From Merluccius polli (lineage: Eukaryota; Chordata; Actinopteri; Gadiformes; Merlucciidae): a stretch of DNA of 64,000 nt. Under the pieces are notes generated by a model. It ran no database searches and was not told where the DNA came from. It saw only the letters and a program-made list of their open reading frames with translations. Each line of letters opens with the position of its first letter. Positions within the stretch are counted from its first letter, which is position 1. The translations under genes were made by a program, and so were the position numbers. Positions 10,617-22,337 of the stretch are shown here, in pieces. The DNA lies in contig JAOPHQ010000646.1 of NCBI GenBank assembly GCA_030340625.1, forward strand, positions 20,394 through 84,393, written 5' to 3'.

Positions 10617-11435
10617 GGATTTTTTGACATACCCGGACCTGTTGTTCCTTCATTTTTTCTCTTTCTTTTTTGGCGAGTTTTTGACCTCTCCAGGTCTCTT
10701 TTTCCTTCATTTTTTGTTCCTGCCATCTTTTTGGCCCTCTTTCTTCTCGATTTTGTCATTCTCTCCATCTTTTTTTTTTTTTTTTTTTTCAGGATTTTTT
10801 GACATACCCGGACCTGTTGTTCCTTCATTTTTTCTCTTTCTTTTTTGGCGAGTTTTTTACCTCTCCAGGTCTATTTTTCCTTCATTTTTTGTTCCTGCCA
10901 TCTTTTTGGCCCTCTTTCTTCTCGATTTTGTCATTCTCTCCATCTTTTTTTTTTTTTTTTTTTTCAGGATTTTTTGACATACCCGGACCTGTTGTTCCTT
11001 CATTTTTTGTCTTTCTTTTTTGGCGAGTTTTTTTACCTCTCCAGGTCTCTTTTTCCTTCATTTTTTGTTCCTGCCATCTTTTTGGCCCTCTTTCTTCTCG
11101 ATTTTGTCATTCTCTCCATCTTTTTTTTTTTTTTTTTTTTCAGGATTTTTTGACATACCCGGACCTGTTGTTCCTTCATTTTTTGTCTTTCTTTTTTGGC
11201 GAGTTTTAGACCTCTCCAGGTCTCTTTTTCCTTCATATTTTGTTCCTGCCATCTTTTTGGCCCTCTTTCTTCTCGATTTTGTCATTCTCTCCATCTTTTT
11301 TTTTTTTTTTTTTTTCAGGATTTTTTGACATACCCGGACCTGTTGTTCCTTCATTTTTTCTCTTTCTTTTTTGGCGAGTTTTTTACCTCTCCAGGTCTAT
11401 TTTTCCTTCATTTTTTGTTCCTGCCATCTTTTTGG
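10617..11435 (-). repeat. Block B of HOR-2 (x-y-z-w*-y)
   Basis: Units start at 10617, 10792, 10967, 11143 and 11318; the last is cut at the same point as in HOR-1 (atctttttgg, then cacacc). The w unit carries a T-to-A change (ttcatattttg instead of ttcattttttg) near 11236, called w* here. This marker is shared by HOR-5, 6, 7, 8 and 10 but absent from HOR-1, 3, 4 and 9. Confidence 0.94.
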
Positions 11436-12464
11436 CACACCAATAGGCACCTTACACGTACCCCAGCAAAGAACACCCATAGGCGGCTTACACTTGCCCC
11501 AGCAAAGCACACCCATATGCGGCTTACACGTACCCCAGCAAAGCACACCCATAGGCGGCTTACACTTGCCCCAGCAAAGCACACCCAGTTTCCCCATTTT
11601 GAAATTAGGTTGCGATTGTGCCTATTTTCCGTTTTCTCGGTTTTGAATTAGGTTGCGCTTGTGCCTATTTTCCGTTTTCTCGGTTTAGAATTAGGTTGTG
11701 CTTGTGCCTATTTCCCGTTTTCACACAACCACACAACCTAAACTTACCCCAGCAAAGCACACCCATAGGCGGCTTTCACTTACCCCAGCAAAGCACACCC
11801 ATAGGCGGCTTACACTTGCCCCAGCAAAGCACACCCAGTTTCCCCATTTTGAAATTAGGTTGCGATTGTGCCTATTTTCCGTTTTTCTCGGTTTTGAATT
11901 AGGTTGCGATTGTGCCTATTTTCCGTTTTCTCGGTTTTGAATTAGGTTGGGCTTGTGCCTATTTTCCATTTTCTGGGTTTGGAATTAGGTTGTGCTTGTG
12001 CCTAATTCCCGTTTTCAAACAATTACACAACCTACACTTACCCCAGCAAAGCACACCCATAGGCGGCTTTCACTTACCCCAGCAAAGCACACCCATTGGC
12101 CGCCTACACTTACCCCAGCAAAGCACACCAATAGGCACCTTACACGTACCCCAGCAAAGCACACCCATAGGCGGCTTACACTTGCCCCAGCAAAGCACAC
12201 CCAGTTTCCCCATTTTGAAATTAGGTTGCGATTGTGCCTATTTTCCGTTTTCTCGGTTTTGAATTAGGTTGCGCTTGTGCCTATTTTCCGTTTTCTCGGT
12301 TTAGAATTAGATTGTGCTTCTGCCTATTTCCCGTTTTCACACAACTACACAACCTAAACTTACCCCAGCAAAGCACACCCATAGGCGGCTTTCACTTACC
12401 CCAGCAAAGCACACCCATTGGCACACCCATTGGCGGCCTACACTTACCCCAGCAAATGGGTGTG
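11436..12464 (+). repeat. Block C of HOR-2, short form
   Basis: It has the same layout as in HOR-1 but is 1029 bp long. It is shorter by 72 bp, exactly two 36-bp units, in the second 36-bp cluster: the cattggccgcc and caccaataggcacc units are missing there and a tttcactt unit is followed directly by a ttacacttg unit. Confidence 0.94.
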
Positions 12465-13283
12465 TCAAAAAATCCTGAAAAAAAATGAATAAATAAAGAT
12501 GGAGAGAATGACAAAATCGAGAAGAAAGAGGGCCAAAAAGATGGCAGGAACAAAAAATGAAGGAAAAAGAGACCTGGAGAGGTCAAAAACTCGCCAGAAA
12601 AGAAAGACAAAAAATGAAGGAACAACAGGTCCGGGTATGTCAAAAAATCCTGAAAAAAAAAAAAAAAAAAAAAAAGATGGAGAGAATGACAAAATCGAGA
12701 AGAAAGAGGGCCAAAAAGATGGCAGGAACAAAAAATGAAGGAAAAAGAGACCTGGAGATGTCAAAAACTCGCCAAAAAAGAAAGACAAAAAATGAAGGAA
12801 CAACAGGTCCGGGTATGTCAAAAAATCCTGATGGCAGGAACAAAAAGATGGCAGGAACAAAAAATGAAGGAAAATGAGACCTGGAGAGGTAAAAAACTCG
12901 CCAAAAAAGAAAGAGAAAAAATGAAGGAACAACAGGTCCGGGTATGTCAAAAAATCCTGAAAAAAAAAAAAAAAAAAAAGATGGAGAGAATGACAAAATC
13001 GAGAAGAAAGAGGGCCAAAAAGATGGCAGGAACAAAAAATGAAGGAAAAAGAGACCTGGAGAGGTCAAAAACTCGCCAAAAAAGAAAGAGAAAAAATGAA
13101 GGAACAACAGGTCCGGGTATGTCAAAAAATCCTGAAAAAAAAAAAAAAAAAAGATGGAGAGAATGACAAAATCGAGAAGAAAGAGGGCCAAAAAGATGGC
13201 AGGAACAAAAAATGAAGGAAAAAGAGACCTGAAGAGGTCAAAAACTCGCCTAAAAAGAAAGAGAAAAAATGAAGGAACAACAG
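12465..13283 (+). repeat. Block B' of HOR-2, long form
   Basis: Five inverted units including the truncated third unit (cctgatggcaggaac near 12828), 819 bp in all. The two extra bases relative to HOR-1 appear to lie in poly(A) tracts. Confidence 0.93.
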
Positions 13284-13857
13284 AAAAAAGGGGGCAAAAT
13301 TGTTTTTTAAAAAGTGATAGAAAAAAATGGAGAGAATAAAAGATCGAAAAAAAGACTGATAGAAAAAAGATGGAGAGAATAAAAAATCAAAAAAGAGTGA
13401 TAGAAAAAAAAATCGAAAAAAGATGGAAAGAAAAAAAGTGATAGCAAAAAAAAATTCGAAAAAAGTGGGTTAAAAAAACTCGAAAAAGAGTGGTAGAAAA
13501 AAAAGATGGAGAAAAAAAAATCGAAAAAAAGTGATAAAAAGATGGAGCAAATAAAATATTGAAAAAAGTGCTACAAAAAGAAATCGAAAAAAGAGGGTAA
13601 AAAAATCGAAAAAACAGTGATAGAAAAAGATGGAGAGAATAAAAAATCGAAAAAAAGGGAGCAAAAGAAATTTGGAAAAAAGATTGATAGAAAAAAAGAT
13701 GGAGAGAATAAAAAATTGAAAAGAGTGATAGAAAAAAAATCGAAAAAAAGACGGAGAAAAAAAAAGATGGAGAGAATAAAACATCGAAAATAAGAGTGAT
13801 AGAAAAAAGATGGAGAGAATAAAAAGTGATAGCAAAAAAAAATTCGAAAAAAGTGGG

Positions 13858-16316
13858 TTAAAAAAACTCGAAAAAGAGTGGTAGAAAAAAAAGATGGAGA
13901 GAATAAAACATCGAAAATAAGAGTGATAGAAGAAAGATGGAGAGAATAAAAAATTGAAAAAAAGGGGGCAAAAATTTAAAAAAAAAAGAGTGATAGAAAA
14001 AAAATGGAGAGAATAAAAGATCGAAAAAAAGACTGATAGAAAAAAGATGGAGAGAATAAAAAATCGAAAAAAAGGGGGCAAAAGAAATTTGGAAAAAAGA
14101 GTGATAGAAAAAAAGATGGAGAGAATAAAAAATTGAAAAGAGTGATAGAAAAAAAAATCGAAAAAAAGACGGAGAAAAAAAAAGATGGAGAGAATAAAAC
14201 GTCGAAAATAAGAGTGATAGAAAAAAAAGATGGAGAGAATAAAAAATCAAAAAAGAGTGATAGAAAAAAAATCGAAAAAAGATGGAAAGAAAAAAAGTGA
14301 TAGCAAAAAAGAATTCAAAAAAAGTGGGTTAAAAAAACTCGAAAAAGAGTGGTAGAAAAAAAAGATGGAGAGAAAAAAAAATCGAAAAAAAAGTGATAAA
14401 AAGATGGAGCAAATAAAATATTGAAAAAAGTGCTACAAAAAGAAATCGAAAAAAGAGGTTAAAAAAAATCGAAAAAATAGTGATAGAAAAAAGATGGAGA
14501 GAATAAAAAATCGAAAAAAAGGGGGCAAAAGAAATTTGGAAAAAAGAGTGATAGAAAAAAAGATGGAGAGAATAAAAAATTGAAAAAAGTGATAGAAAAC
14601 AAAATCGAAAAAAAGACGGAGAAAAAAAAAGATGGAGAGAATAAAAAATTGAAAAAAAGGGGGCAAAAATTTAAAAAAAAAAGAGTGATAGAAAAAAAAT
14701 GGAGAGAATAAAAGATCGAAAAAAAGACTGATAGAAAAAAGATGGAGAGAATAAAAAATCAAAAAAGAGTGATAGAAAAAAAATCGAAAAAAGATGGAAA
14801 GAAAAAAAGTGATAGCAAAAAAAAATTCGAAAAAAGTGGGTTAAAAAAACTCGAAAGAGTGGTAGAAAAAAAAGATGGAGAGAATAAAAAATCGAAAAAA
14901 AGGGGGCAAAAGAAATTTGGAAAAAAGAGTGATAGAAAAAAAGATGGAGAGAATAAAAAATTGAAAAAAGTGATAGAAAAAAATCGAAAAAAAGACGGAG
15001 AAAAAAAAAGATGGAGAGAATAAAAATCGAAAAAAAGACTGATAGAAAAAAGATGGAGAGAATAAAAAATCAAAAAAGAGTGATAGAAAAAAAATCGAAA
15101 AAAGATGGAAAGAAAAAAAGTGATAGCAAAAAAAAATTCGAAAAAAGTGGGTTAAAAAAACTCGAAAAAGAGTGGTAGAAAAAAAAGATGGAGAGAATAA
15201 AAAATCGAAAAAAAGGGGGCAAAAGAAATTTGGAAAAAAGAGTGATAGAAAAAAAGATGGAGAGAATAAAAAATTGAAAAAAGTGATAGAAAAAAAAATC
15301 GAAAAAAAGACGGAGAAAAAAAAAGATGGAGAGAATAAAAATCGAAAAAAAGACTGATAGAAAAAAGATGGAGAGAATAAAAAGTGATAGCAAAAAAAAA
15401 TTCGAAAAAAGTGGGTTAAAAAAACTCGAAAAAGAGTGGTAGAAAAAAAAGATGGAGAGAATAAAACATCGAAAATAAGAGTGATAGAAGAAAGATGGAG
15501 AGAATAAAAAATTGAAAAAAAGGGGGCAAAAATTTAAAAAAAAAAGAGTGATAGAAAAAAAATGGAGAGAATAAAAGATCGAAAAAAAGACTGATAGAAA
15601 AAAGATGGAGAGAATAAAAAATCGAAAAAAAGGGGGCAAAAGAAATTTGGAAAAAAGAGTGATAGAAAAAAAGATGGAGAGAATAAAAAATTGAAGAGTG
15701 ATAGAAAAAAAAATCGAAAAAAAGACGGAGAAAAAAAAAGATGGAGAGAATAAAACATCGAAAATAAGAGTGATAGAAAAAAAAGATGGAGAGAATAAAA
15801 AATCAAAAAAGAGTGATAGAAAAAAAATCGAAAAAAGATGGAAAGAAAAAAAGTGATAGCAAAAAAGAATTCAAAAAAAGTGGGTTAAAAAAACTCGAAA
15901 AAGAGTGGTAGAAAAAAAAGATGGAGAGAAAAAAAAATCGAAAAAAAAGTGATAAAAAGATGGAGCAAATAAAATATTGAAAAAAGTGCTACAAAAAGAA
16001 ATCGAAAAAAGAGGTTAAAAAAAATCGAAAAAATAGTGATAGAAAAAAGATGGAGAGAATAAAAAATCGAAAAAAAGGGGGCAAAAGAAATTTGGAAAAA
16101 AGAGTGATAGAAAAAAAGATGGAGAGAATAAAAAATTGAAAAAAGTGATAGAAAACAAAATCGAAAAAAAGACGGAGAAAAAAAAGATGGAGAGAATAAA
16201 AAATTGAAAAAAAGGGGGCAAAAATTTAAAAAAAAAGAGTGATAGAAAAAAAATGGAGAGAATAAAAGATCGAAAAAAAGACTGATAGAAAAAAGATGGA
16301 GAGAATAAAAAATCAA
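13858..16316 (+). repeat. Internal duplication with about 1556-bp spacing in block A of HOR-3
   Basis: Paired landmarks lie 1554-1558 bp apart: 14081 and 15639, 14250 and 15806, the EcoRI sites at 14311 and 15867, and 14762 and 16316. The second copy carries a short deletion at 15690-15700 (aattgaagagtg instead of aattgaaaagagtg) and similar small changes. The exact ends were not determined by eye. It accounts for a little over half of the extra length of this A block. Confidence 0.8.
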
Positions 16317-17963
16317 AAAAGAGTGATAGAAAAAAAATCGAAAAAAGATGGAAAGAAAAAAAGTGATAGCAAAAAAAAATTCGAAAAAAGTGGGTTAAAA
16401 AAACTCGAAAGAGTGGTAGAAAAAAAAGATGGAGAGAATAAAAAATCGAAAAAAAGGGGGCAAAAGAAATTTGGAAAAAAGAGTGATAGAAAAAAAGATG
16501 GAGAGAATAAAAAATTGAAAAAAGTGATAGAAAACAAAATCGAAAAAAAGACGGAGAAAAAAAAAGATGGAGAGAATAAAACATCGAAAATAAGAGTGAT
16601 AGAAAAAAGATGGAGAGAATAAAAAATCAAAAAAGAGTGATAGAAAAAAAATCGAAAAAAGATGGAAAGAAAAAAAGTGATAGCAAAAAAAAATTCGAAA
16701 AAAGTGGGTTAAAAAAACTCGAAAAAGAGTGGTAGAAAAAAAAGATGGAGAGAATAAAAAATCGAAAAAAAGGGGGCAAAAGAAATTTGGAAAAAAGAGT
16801 GATAGAAAAAAAGATGGAGAGAATAAAAAATTGAAAAAAGTGATAGAAAACAAAATCGAAAAAAAGACGGAGAAAAAAAAATATGGAGAGAATAAAACAT
16901 CGAAAAAAAGGGGGCAAAAGAAATTTGGAAAAAAGAGTGATAGAAAAAAAGATGGAGAGAATAAAAAATTGAAAAAAGTGATAGAAAACAAAATCGAAAA
17001 AAAGACGGAGAAAAAAATAAAAAATCGAAAAAAGGGGGCAAAAGAAATTTGGAAAAAAGAGTGATAGAAAAAAAGATGGAGAGAATAAAAAATTGAAAAA
17101 AGTGATAGAAAAAAAAATCGAAAAAAAGACGGAGAAAAAAAAGATGGAGAGAATAAAACATCGAAAATAAGAGTGATAGAAAAAAAGATGGAGAGAATAA
17201 AAAATCGAAAAAAAGGGGGCAAAAGAAATTTGGAAAAAAGAGTGATAGAAAAAAAGATGGAGAGAATAAAAAATTGAAAAAAGTGATAGAAAAAAAAATC
17301 GAAAAAAAGACGGAGAAAAAAAAGATGGAGAGAATAAAACATCGAAAATAAGAGTGATAGAAAAAAAAGATGGAAAGAAAAAAAGTGATAGCAAAAAAAA
17401 ATTCGAAAAAAGTGGGTTAAAAAAACTCGAAAAAGAGTGGTAGAAAAAAAAGATGGAGAGAAAAAAAAATCGAAAGAAGAGTGATAAAAAGATGGAGCAA
17501 ATAAAATATTGAAAAAAGTGCTACAAAAAGAAATCGAAAAAAGAGGGTAAAAAAATCGAAAAAACAGTGATAGAAAAAAGATGGAGAGAATAAAAAATCG
17601 AAAAAGGGGGCAAAAGAAATTTGGAAAAAAGAGTAATAGAAAAAAAGATGGAGAATAAAAAATTGAAAAAAGTGATAGAAAAAAAAATCGAAAAAAAGAC
17701 GGAGAAAAAAAAAGATGGAGAGAATAAAACATCGAAAATAAGAGTGATAGAAAAAAGATGGAGAGAATAAAAAATCGAAAAAAAGGGGGCAAAAGAAATT
17801 TGGAAAAAAGAGTGATAGAAAAAAAGATGGAGAGAATAAAAAATTGAAAAAAGTGATAGAAAAAAAAGATGGAGAATAAAAAATCGAAAAAAAGGGGGCA
17901 AAAATTTTTAAAAAAAAGAGTGATAGAAAAAAAATGGAGAGAATAAAAGATCGAAAAAAAGAC

Positions 17964-19093
17964 TGATAGAAAAAAGATGGAGAGAATAAAAAATCAAAAA
18001 AGAGTGATAGAAAAAAACTCGAAAAAAGATGGAAAGAAAAAAAGTGATAGCAAAAACAAATTCGAAAAAAGTGGGTTAAAAAAACTCGAAAAAGAGTGGT
18101 AGAAAAAAAAGATGGAGAGAAAAAAAAATCGAAAAAAGTGATAAAAAGATGGAGCAAATAAAATATTGAAAAAAGTGCTACAAAAAGAAATCGAAAAAAG
18201 AGGGTAAAAAAAATCGAAAAAACAGTGATAGAAAAAAGATGGAGAGAATAAAAAATCGAAAAAAAGGGAGCAAAAGAAATTTGGAAAAAAGAGTGATAGA
18301 AAAAAAGATGGAGAATAAAAAATTGAAAAAAGTGATATAAAAAAAAGATGGAGAATAAAAAATCGAAAAAAAGGGGGCAAAAATTTTAAAAAAAAAGAGT
18401 GATAGAAAAAAAATGGAGAGAATAAAAGATCGAAAAAAAGACTGATAGAAAAAAGATGGAGAGAATAAAAAATCAAAAAAGAGTGATAGAAAAAAACTCG
18501 AAAAAAGATGGAAAGAAAAAAAGTGATAGCAAAAACAAATTCGAAAAAAGTGGGTTAAAAAAACTCGAAAAAGAGTGGTAGAAAAAAAAGATGGAGAGAA
18601 AAAAAAATCGAAAAAAGTGATAAAAAGATGGAGCAAATAAAATATTGAAAAAAGTGCTACAAAAAGAAATCGAAAAAAGAGGGTAAAAAAAATCGAAAAA
18701 ACAGTGATAGAAAAAAGATGGAGAGAATAAAAAATCGAAAAAAAGGGAGCAAAAGAAATTTGGAAAAAAGAGTGATAGAAAAAAAGATGGAGAATAAAAA
18801 ATTGAAAAAAGTGATATAAAAAAAAGATGGAGAATAAAAAATCGAAAAAAAGGGGGCAAAAATTTAAAAAAAAAAGAGTGATAGAAAAAAAATGGAGAGA
18901 ATAAAAGATCGAAAAAAAGACTGATAGAAAAAAGATGGAGAGAATAAAAAATCAAAAAAGAGTGATAGAAAAAAACTCGAAAAAAGATGGAAAGAAAAAA
19001 AGTGATAGCAAAAACAAATTCGAAAAAAGTGGGTTAAAAAAACTCGAAAAAGAGTGGTAGAAAAAAAAGATGGAGAGAAAAAAAAATCGAAAG
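17964..19093 (+). repeat. 479-bp tandem duplication inside block A of HOR-3
   Basis: Same structure as 2041-3170, shifted by 15923. Paired open-frame ends at 18157/18636 and 18476/18955 both lie 479 bp apart. Confidence 0.85.
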
Positions 19094-19602
19094 AAAAGTG
19101 ATAAAAAGATGGAGCAAATAAAATATTGAAAAAAGTGATAGAAAAAAAAATCGAAAAAAAGACGGAGAAAAAAAAGATGGAGAGAATAAAACATCGAAAA
19201 TAAGAGTGATAGAAAAAAAAGATGGAAAGAAAAAAAGTGATAGCAAAAAAAAATTCGAAAAAAGTGGGTTAAAAAAACTCGAAAAAGAGTGGTAGAAAAA
19301 AAAGATGGAGAGAAAAAAACATCGAAAATAAGAGTGATAGAAAAAAGATGGAGAGAATAAAAAATCGAAAAAAGGGGGCAAAAGAAATTTGGAAAAAAGA
19401 GTGATAGAAAAAAAGATGGAGAGAATAAAAAATCAAAAAAGAGTGATAGAAAAAAACTCGAAAAAAGATGGAAAGAAAAAAAGTGATAGCAAAAACAAAT
19501 TCGAAAAAAGTGGGTTAAAAAAACTCGAAAGAGTGGTAGAAAAAAAAGATGGAGAGAATAAAAAATCGAAAAAAAGGGGGCAAAAGAAATTTGGAAAAAA
19601 AA

Positions 19603-20418
19603 GGATTTTTTGACATACCCGGACCTGTTGTTCCTTCATTTTTTCTCTTTCTTTTTTGGCGAGTTTTTGACCTCTCCAGGTCTCTTTTTCCTTCATTTTT
19701 TGTTCCTGCCATCTTTTTGGCCCTCTTTCTTCTCGATTTTGTCATTCTCTCCATCTTTTTTTTTTTTTTTTTTTCAGGATTTTTTGACATACCCGGACCT
19801 GTTGTTCCTTCATTTTTTCTCTTTCTTTTTTGGCGAGTTTTTTACCTCTCCAGGTCTATTTTTCCTTCATTTTTTGTTCCTGCCATCTTTTTGGCCCTCT
19901 TTCTTCTCGATTTTGTCATTCTCTCCATCTTTTTTTTTTTTTTTTTTTCAGGATTTTTTGACATACCCGGACCTGTTGTTCCTTCATTTTTTGTCTTTCT
20001 TTTTTGGCGAGTTTTTTTACCTCTCCAGGTCTCTTTTTCCTTCATTTTTTGTTCCTGCCATCTTTTTGGCCCTCTTTCTTCTCGATTTTGTCATTCTCTC
20101 CATCTTTTTTTTTTTTTTTTTTTTCAGGATTTTTTGACATACCCGGACCTGTTGTTCCTTCATTTTTTGTCTTTCTTTTTTGGCGAGTTTTAGACCTCTC
20201 CAGGTCTCTTTTTCCTTCATTTTTTGTTCCTGCCATCTTTTTGGCCCTCTTTCTTCTCGATTTTGTCATTCTCTCCATCTTTTTTTTTTTTTTTTTTTCA
20301 GGATTTTTTGACATACCCGGACCTGTTGTTCCTTCATTTTTTCTCTTTCTTTTTTGGCGAGTTTTTTACCTCTCCAGGTCTATTTTTCCTTCATTTTTTG
20401 TTCCTGCCATCTTTTTGG
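19603..20418 (-). repeat. Block B of HOR-3 (x-y-z-w-y)
   Basis: Four full 175-bp units and one partial, 816 bp. The w unit has the ancestral-looking ttcattttttg. It corresponds to HOR-1 with one x-y-z-w cassette removed. Confidence 0.94.
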
Positions 20419-21519
20419 CACACCAATAGGCACCTTACACGTACCCCAGCAAAGAACACCCATAGGCGGCTTACACTTGCCCCAGCAAAGCACACCCATA
20501 TGCGGCTTACACGTACCCCAGCAAAGCACACCCATAGGCGGCTTACACTTGCCCCAGCAAAGCACACCCAGTTTCCCCATTTTGAAATTAGGTTGCGATT
20601 GTGCCTATTTTCCGTTTTCTCGGTTTTGAATTAGGTTGCGCTTGTGCCTATTTTCCGTTTTCTCGGTTTAGAATTAGGTTGTGCTTGTGCCTATTTCCCG
20701 TTTTCACACAACCACACAACCTAAACTTACCCCAGCAAAGCACACCCATAGGCGGCTTTCACTTACCCCAGCAAAGCACACCCATTGGCCGCCTACACTT
20801 ACCCCAGCAAAGCACACCAATAGGCACCTTACACGTACCCCAGCAAAGCACACCCATAGGCGGCTTACACTTGCCCCAGCAAAGCACACCCAGTTTCCCC
20901 ATTTTGAAATTAGGTTGCGATTGTGCCTATTTTCCGTTTTTCTCGGTTTTGAATTAGGTTGCGATTGTGCCTATTTTCCGTTTTCTCGGTTTTGAATTAG
21001 GTTGGGCTTGTGCCTATTTTCCATTTTCTGGGTTTGGAATTAGGTTGTGCTTGTGCCTAATTCCCGTTTTCAAACAATTACACAACCTACACTTACCCCA
21101 GCAAAGCACACCCATAGGCGGCTTTCACTTACCCCAGCAAAGCACACCCATTGGCCGCCTACACTTACCCCAGCAAAGCACACCAATAGGCACCTTACAC
21201 GTACCCCAGCAAAGCACACCCATAGGCGGCTTACACTTGCCCCAGCAAAGCACACCCAGTTTCCCCATTTTGAAATTAGGTTGCGATTGTGCCTATTTTC
21301 CGTTTTCTCGGTTTTGAATTAGGTTGCGCTTGTGCCTATTTTCCGTTTTCTCGGTTTAGAATTAGATTGTGCTTCTGCCTATTTCCCGTTTTCACACAAC
21401 TACACAACCTAAACTTACCCCAGCAAAGCACACCCATAGGCGGCTTTCACTTACCCCAGCAAAGCACACCCATTGGCACACCCATTGGCGGCCTACACTT
21501 ACCCCAGCAAATGGGTGTG
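20419..21519 (+). repeat. Block C of HOR-3, long form
   Basis: 1101 bp, the same length and unit order as 5196-6296, including the 36-bp unit variants caccaataggcacc and cattggccgcc in the second and third clusters. Confidence 0.94.
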
Positions 21520-22337
21520 TCAAAAAATCCTGAAAAAAAATGAATAAATAAAGATGGAGAGAATGACAAAATCGAGAAGAAAGAGGGCCAAAAAGATGGC
21601 AGGAACAAAAAATGAAGGAAAAAGAGACCTGGAGAGGTCAAAAACTCGCCAGAAAAGAAAGACAAAAAATGAAGGAACAACAGGTCCGGGTATGTCAAAA
21701 AATCCTGAAAAAAAAAAAAAAAAAAAAAAGATGGAGAGAATGACAAAATCGAGAAGAAAGAGGGCCAAAAAGATGGCAGGAACAAAAAATGAAGGAAAAA
21801 GAGACCTGGAGATGTCAAAAACTCGCCAAAAAAGAAAGACAAAAAATGAAGGAACAACAGGTCCGGGTATGTCAAAAAATCCTGATGGCAGGAACAAAAA
21901 GATGGCAGGAACAAAAAATGAAGGAAAATGAGACCTGGAGAGGTAAAAAACTCGCCAAAAAAGAAAGAGAAAAAATGAAGGAACAACAGGTCCGGGTATG
22001 TCAAAAAATCCTGAAAAAAAAAAAAAAAAAAAAGATGGAGAGAATGACAAAATCGAGAAGAAAGAGGGCCAAAAAGATGGCAGGAACAAAAAATGAAGGA
22101 AAAAGAGACCTGGAGAGGTCAAAAACTCGCCAAAAAAGAAAGAGAAAAAATGAAGGAACAACAGGTCCGGGTATGTCAAAAAATCCTGAAAAAAAAAAAA
22201 AAAAAAGATGGAGAGAATGACAAAATCGAGAAGAAAGAGGGCCAAAAAGATGGCAGGAACAAAAAATGAAGGAAAAAGAGACCTGAAGAGGTCAAAAACT
22301 CGCCTAAAAAGAAAGAGAAAAAATGAAGGAACAACAG
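21520..22337 (+). repeat. Block B' of HOR-3, long form
   Basis: Five inverted units, 818 bp, with the same truncated third unit as HOR-1 (duplicate gatggcaggaac near 21890). Confidence 0.93.

Larger units (their letters stand above)
13284..19602 (+). repeat. Block A of HOR-3, expanded (6319 bp)
   Basis: This is the longest A block, about 2.8 kb longer than the usual 3.5 kb. Its first part matches HOR-2 (offset 6170) and its last 3679 bp match 1-3679 (offset 15923). The extra length includes an internal duplication with about 1556-bp spacing and the 479-bp duplication at 17964-19093. Because of the first duplication it has two EcoRI sites, at 14311 and 15867, where other A blocks have one. 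Confidence 0.92.
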
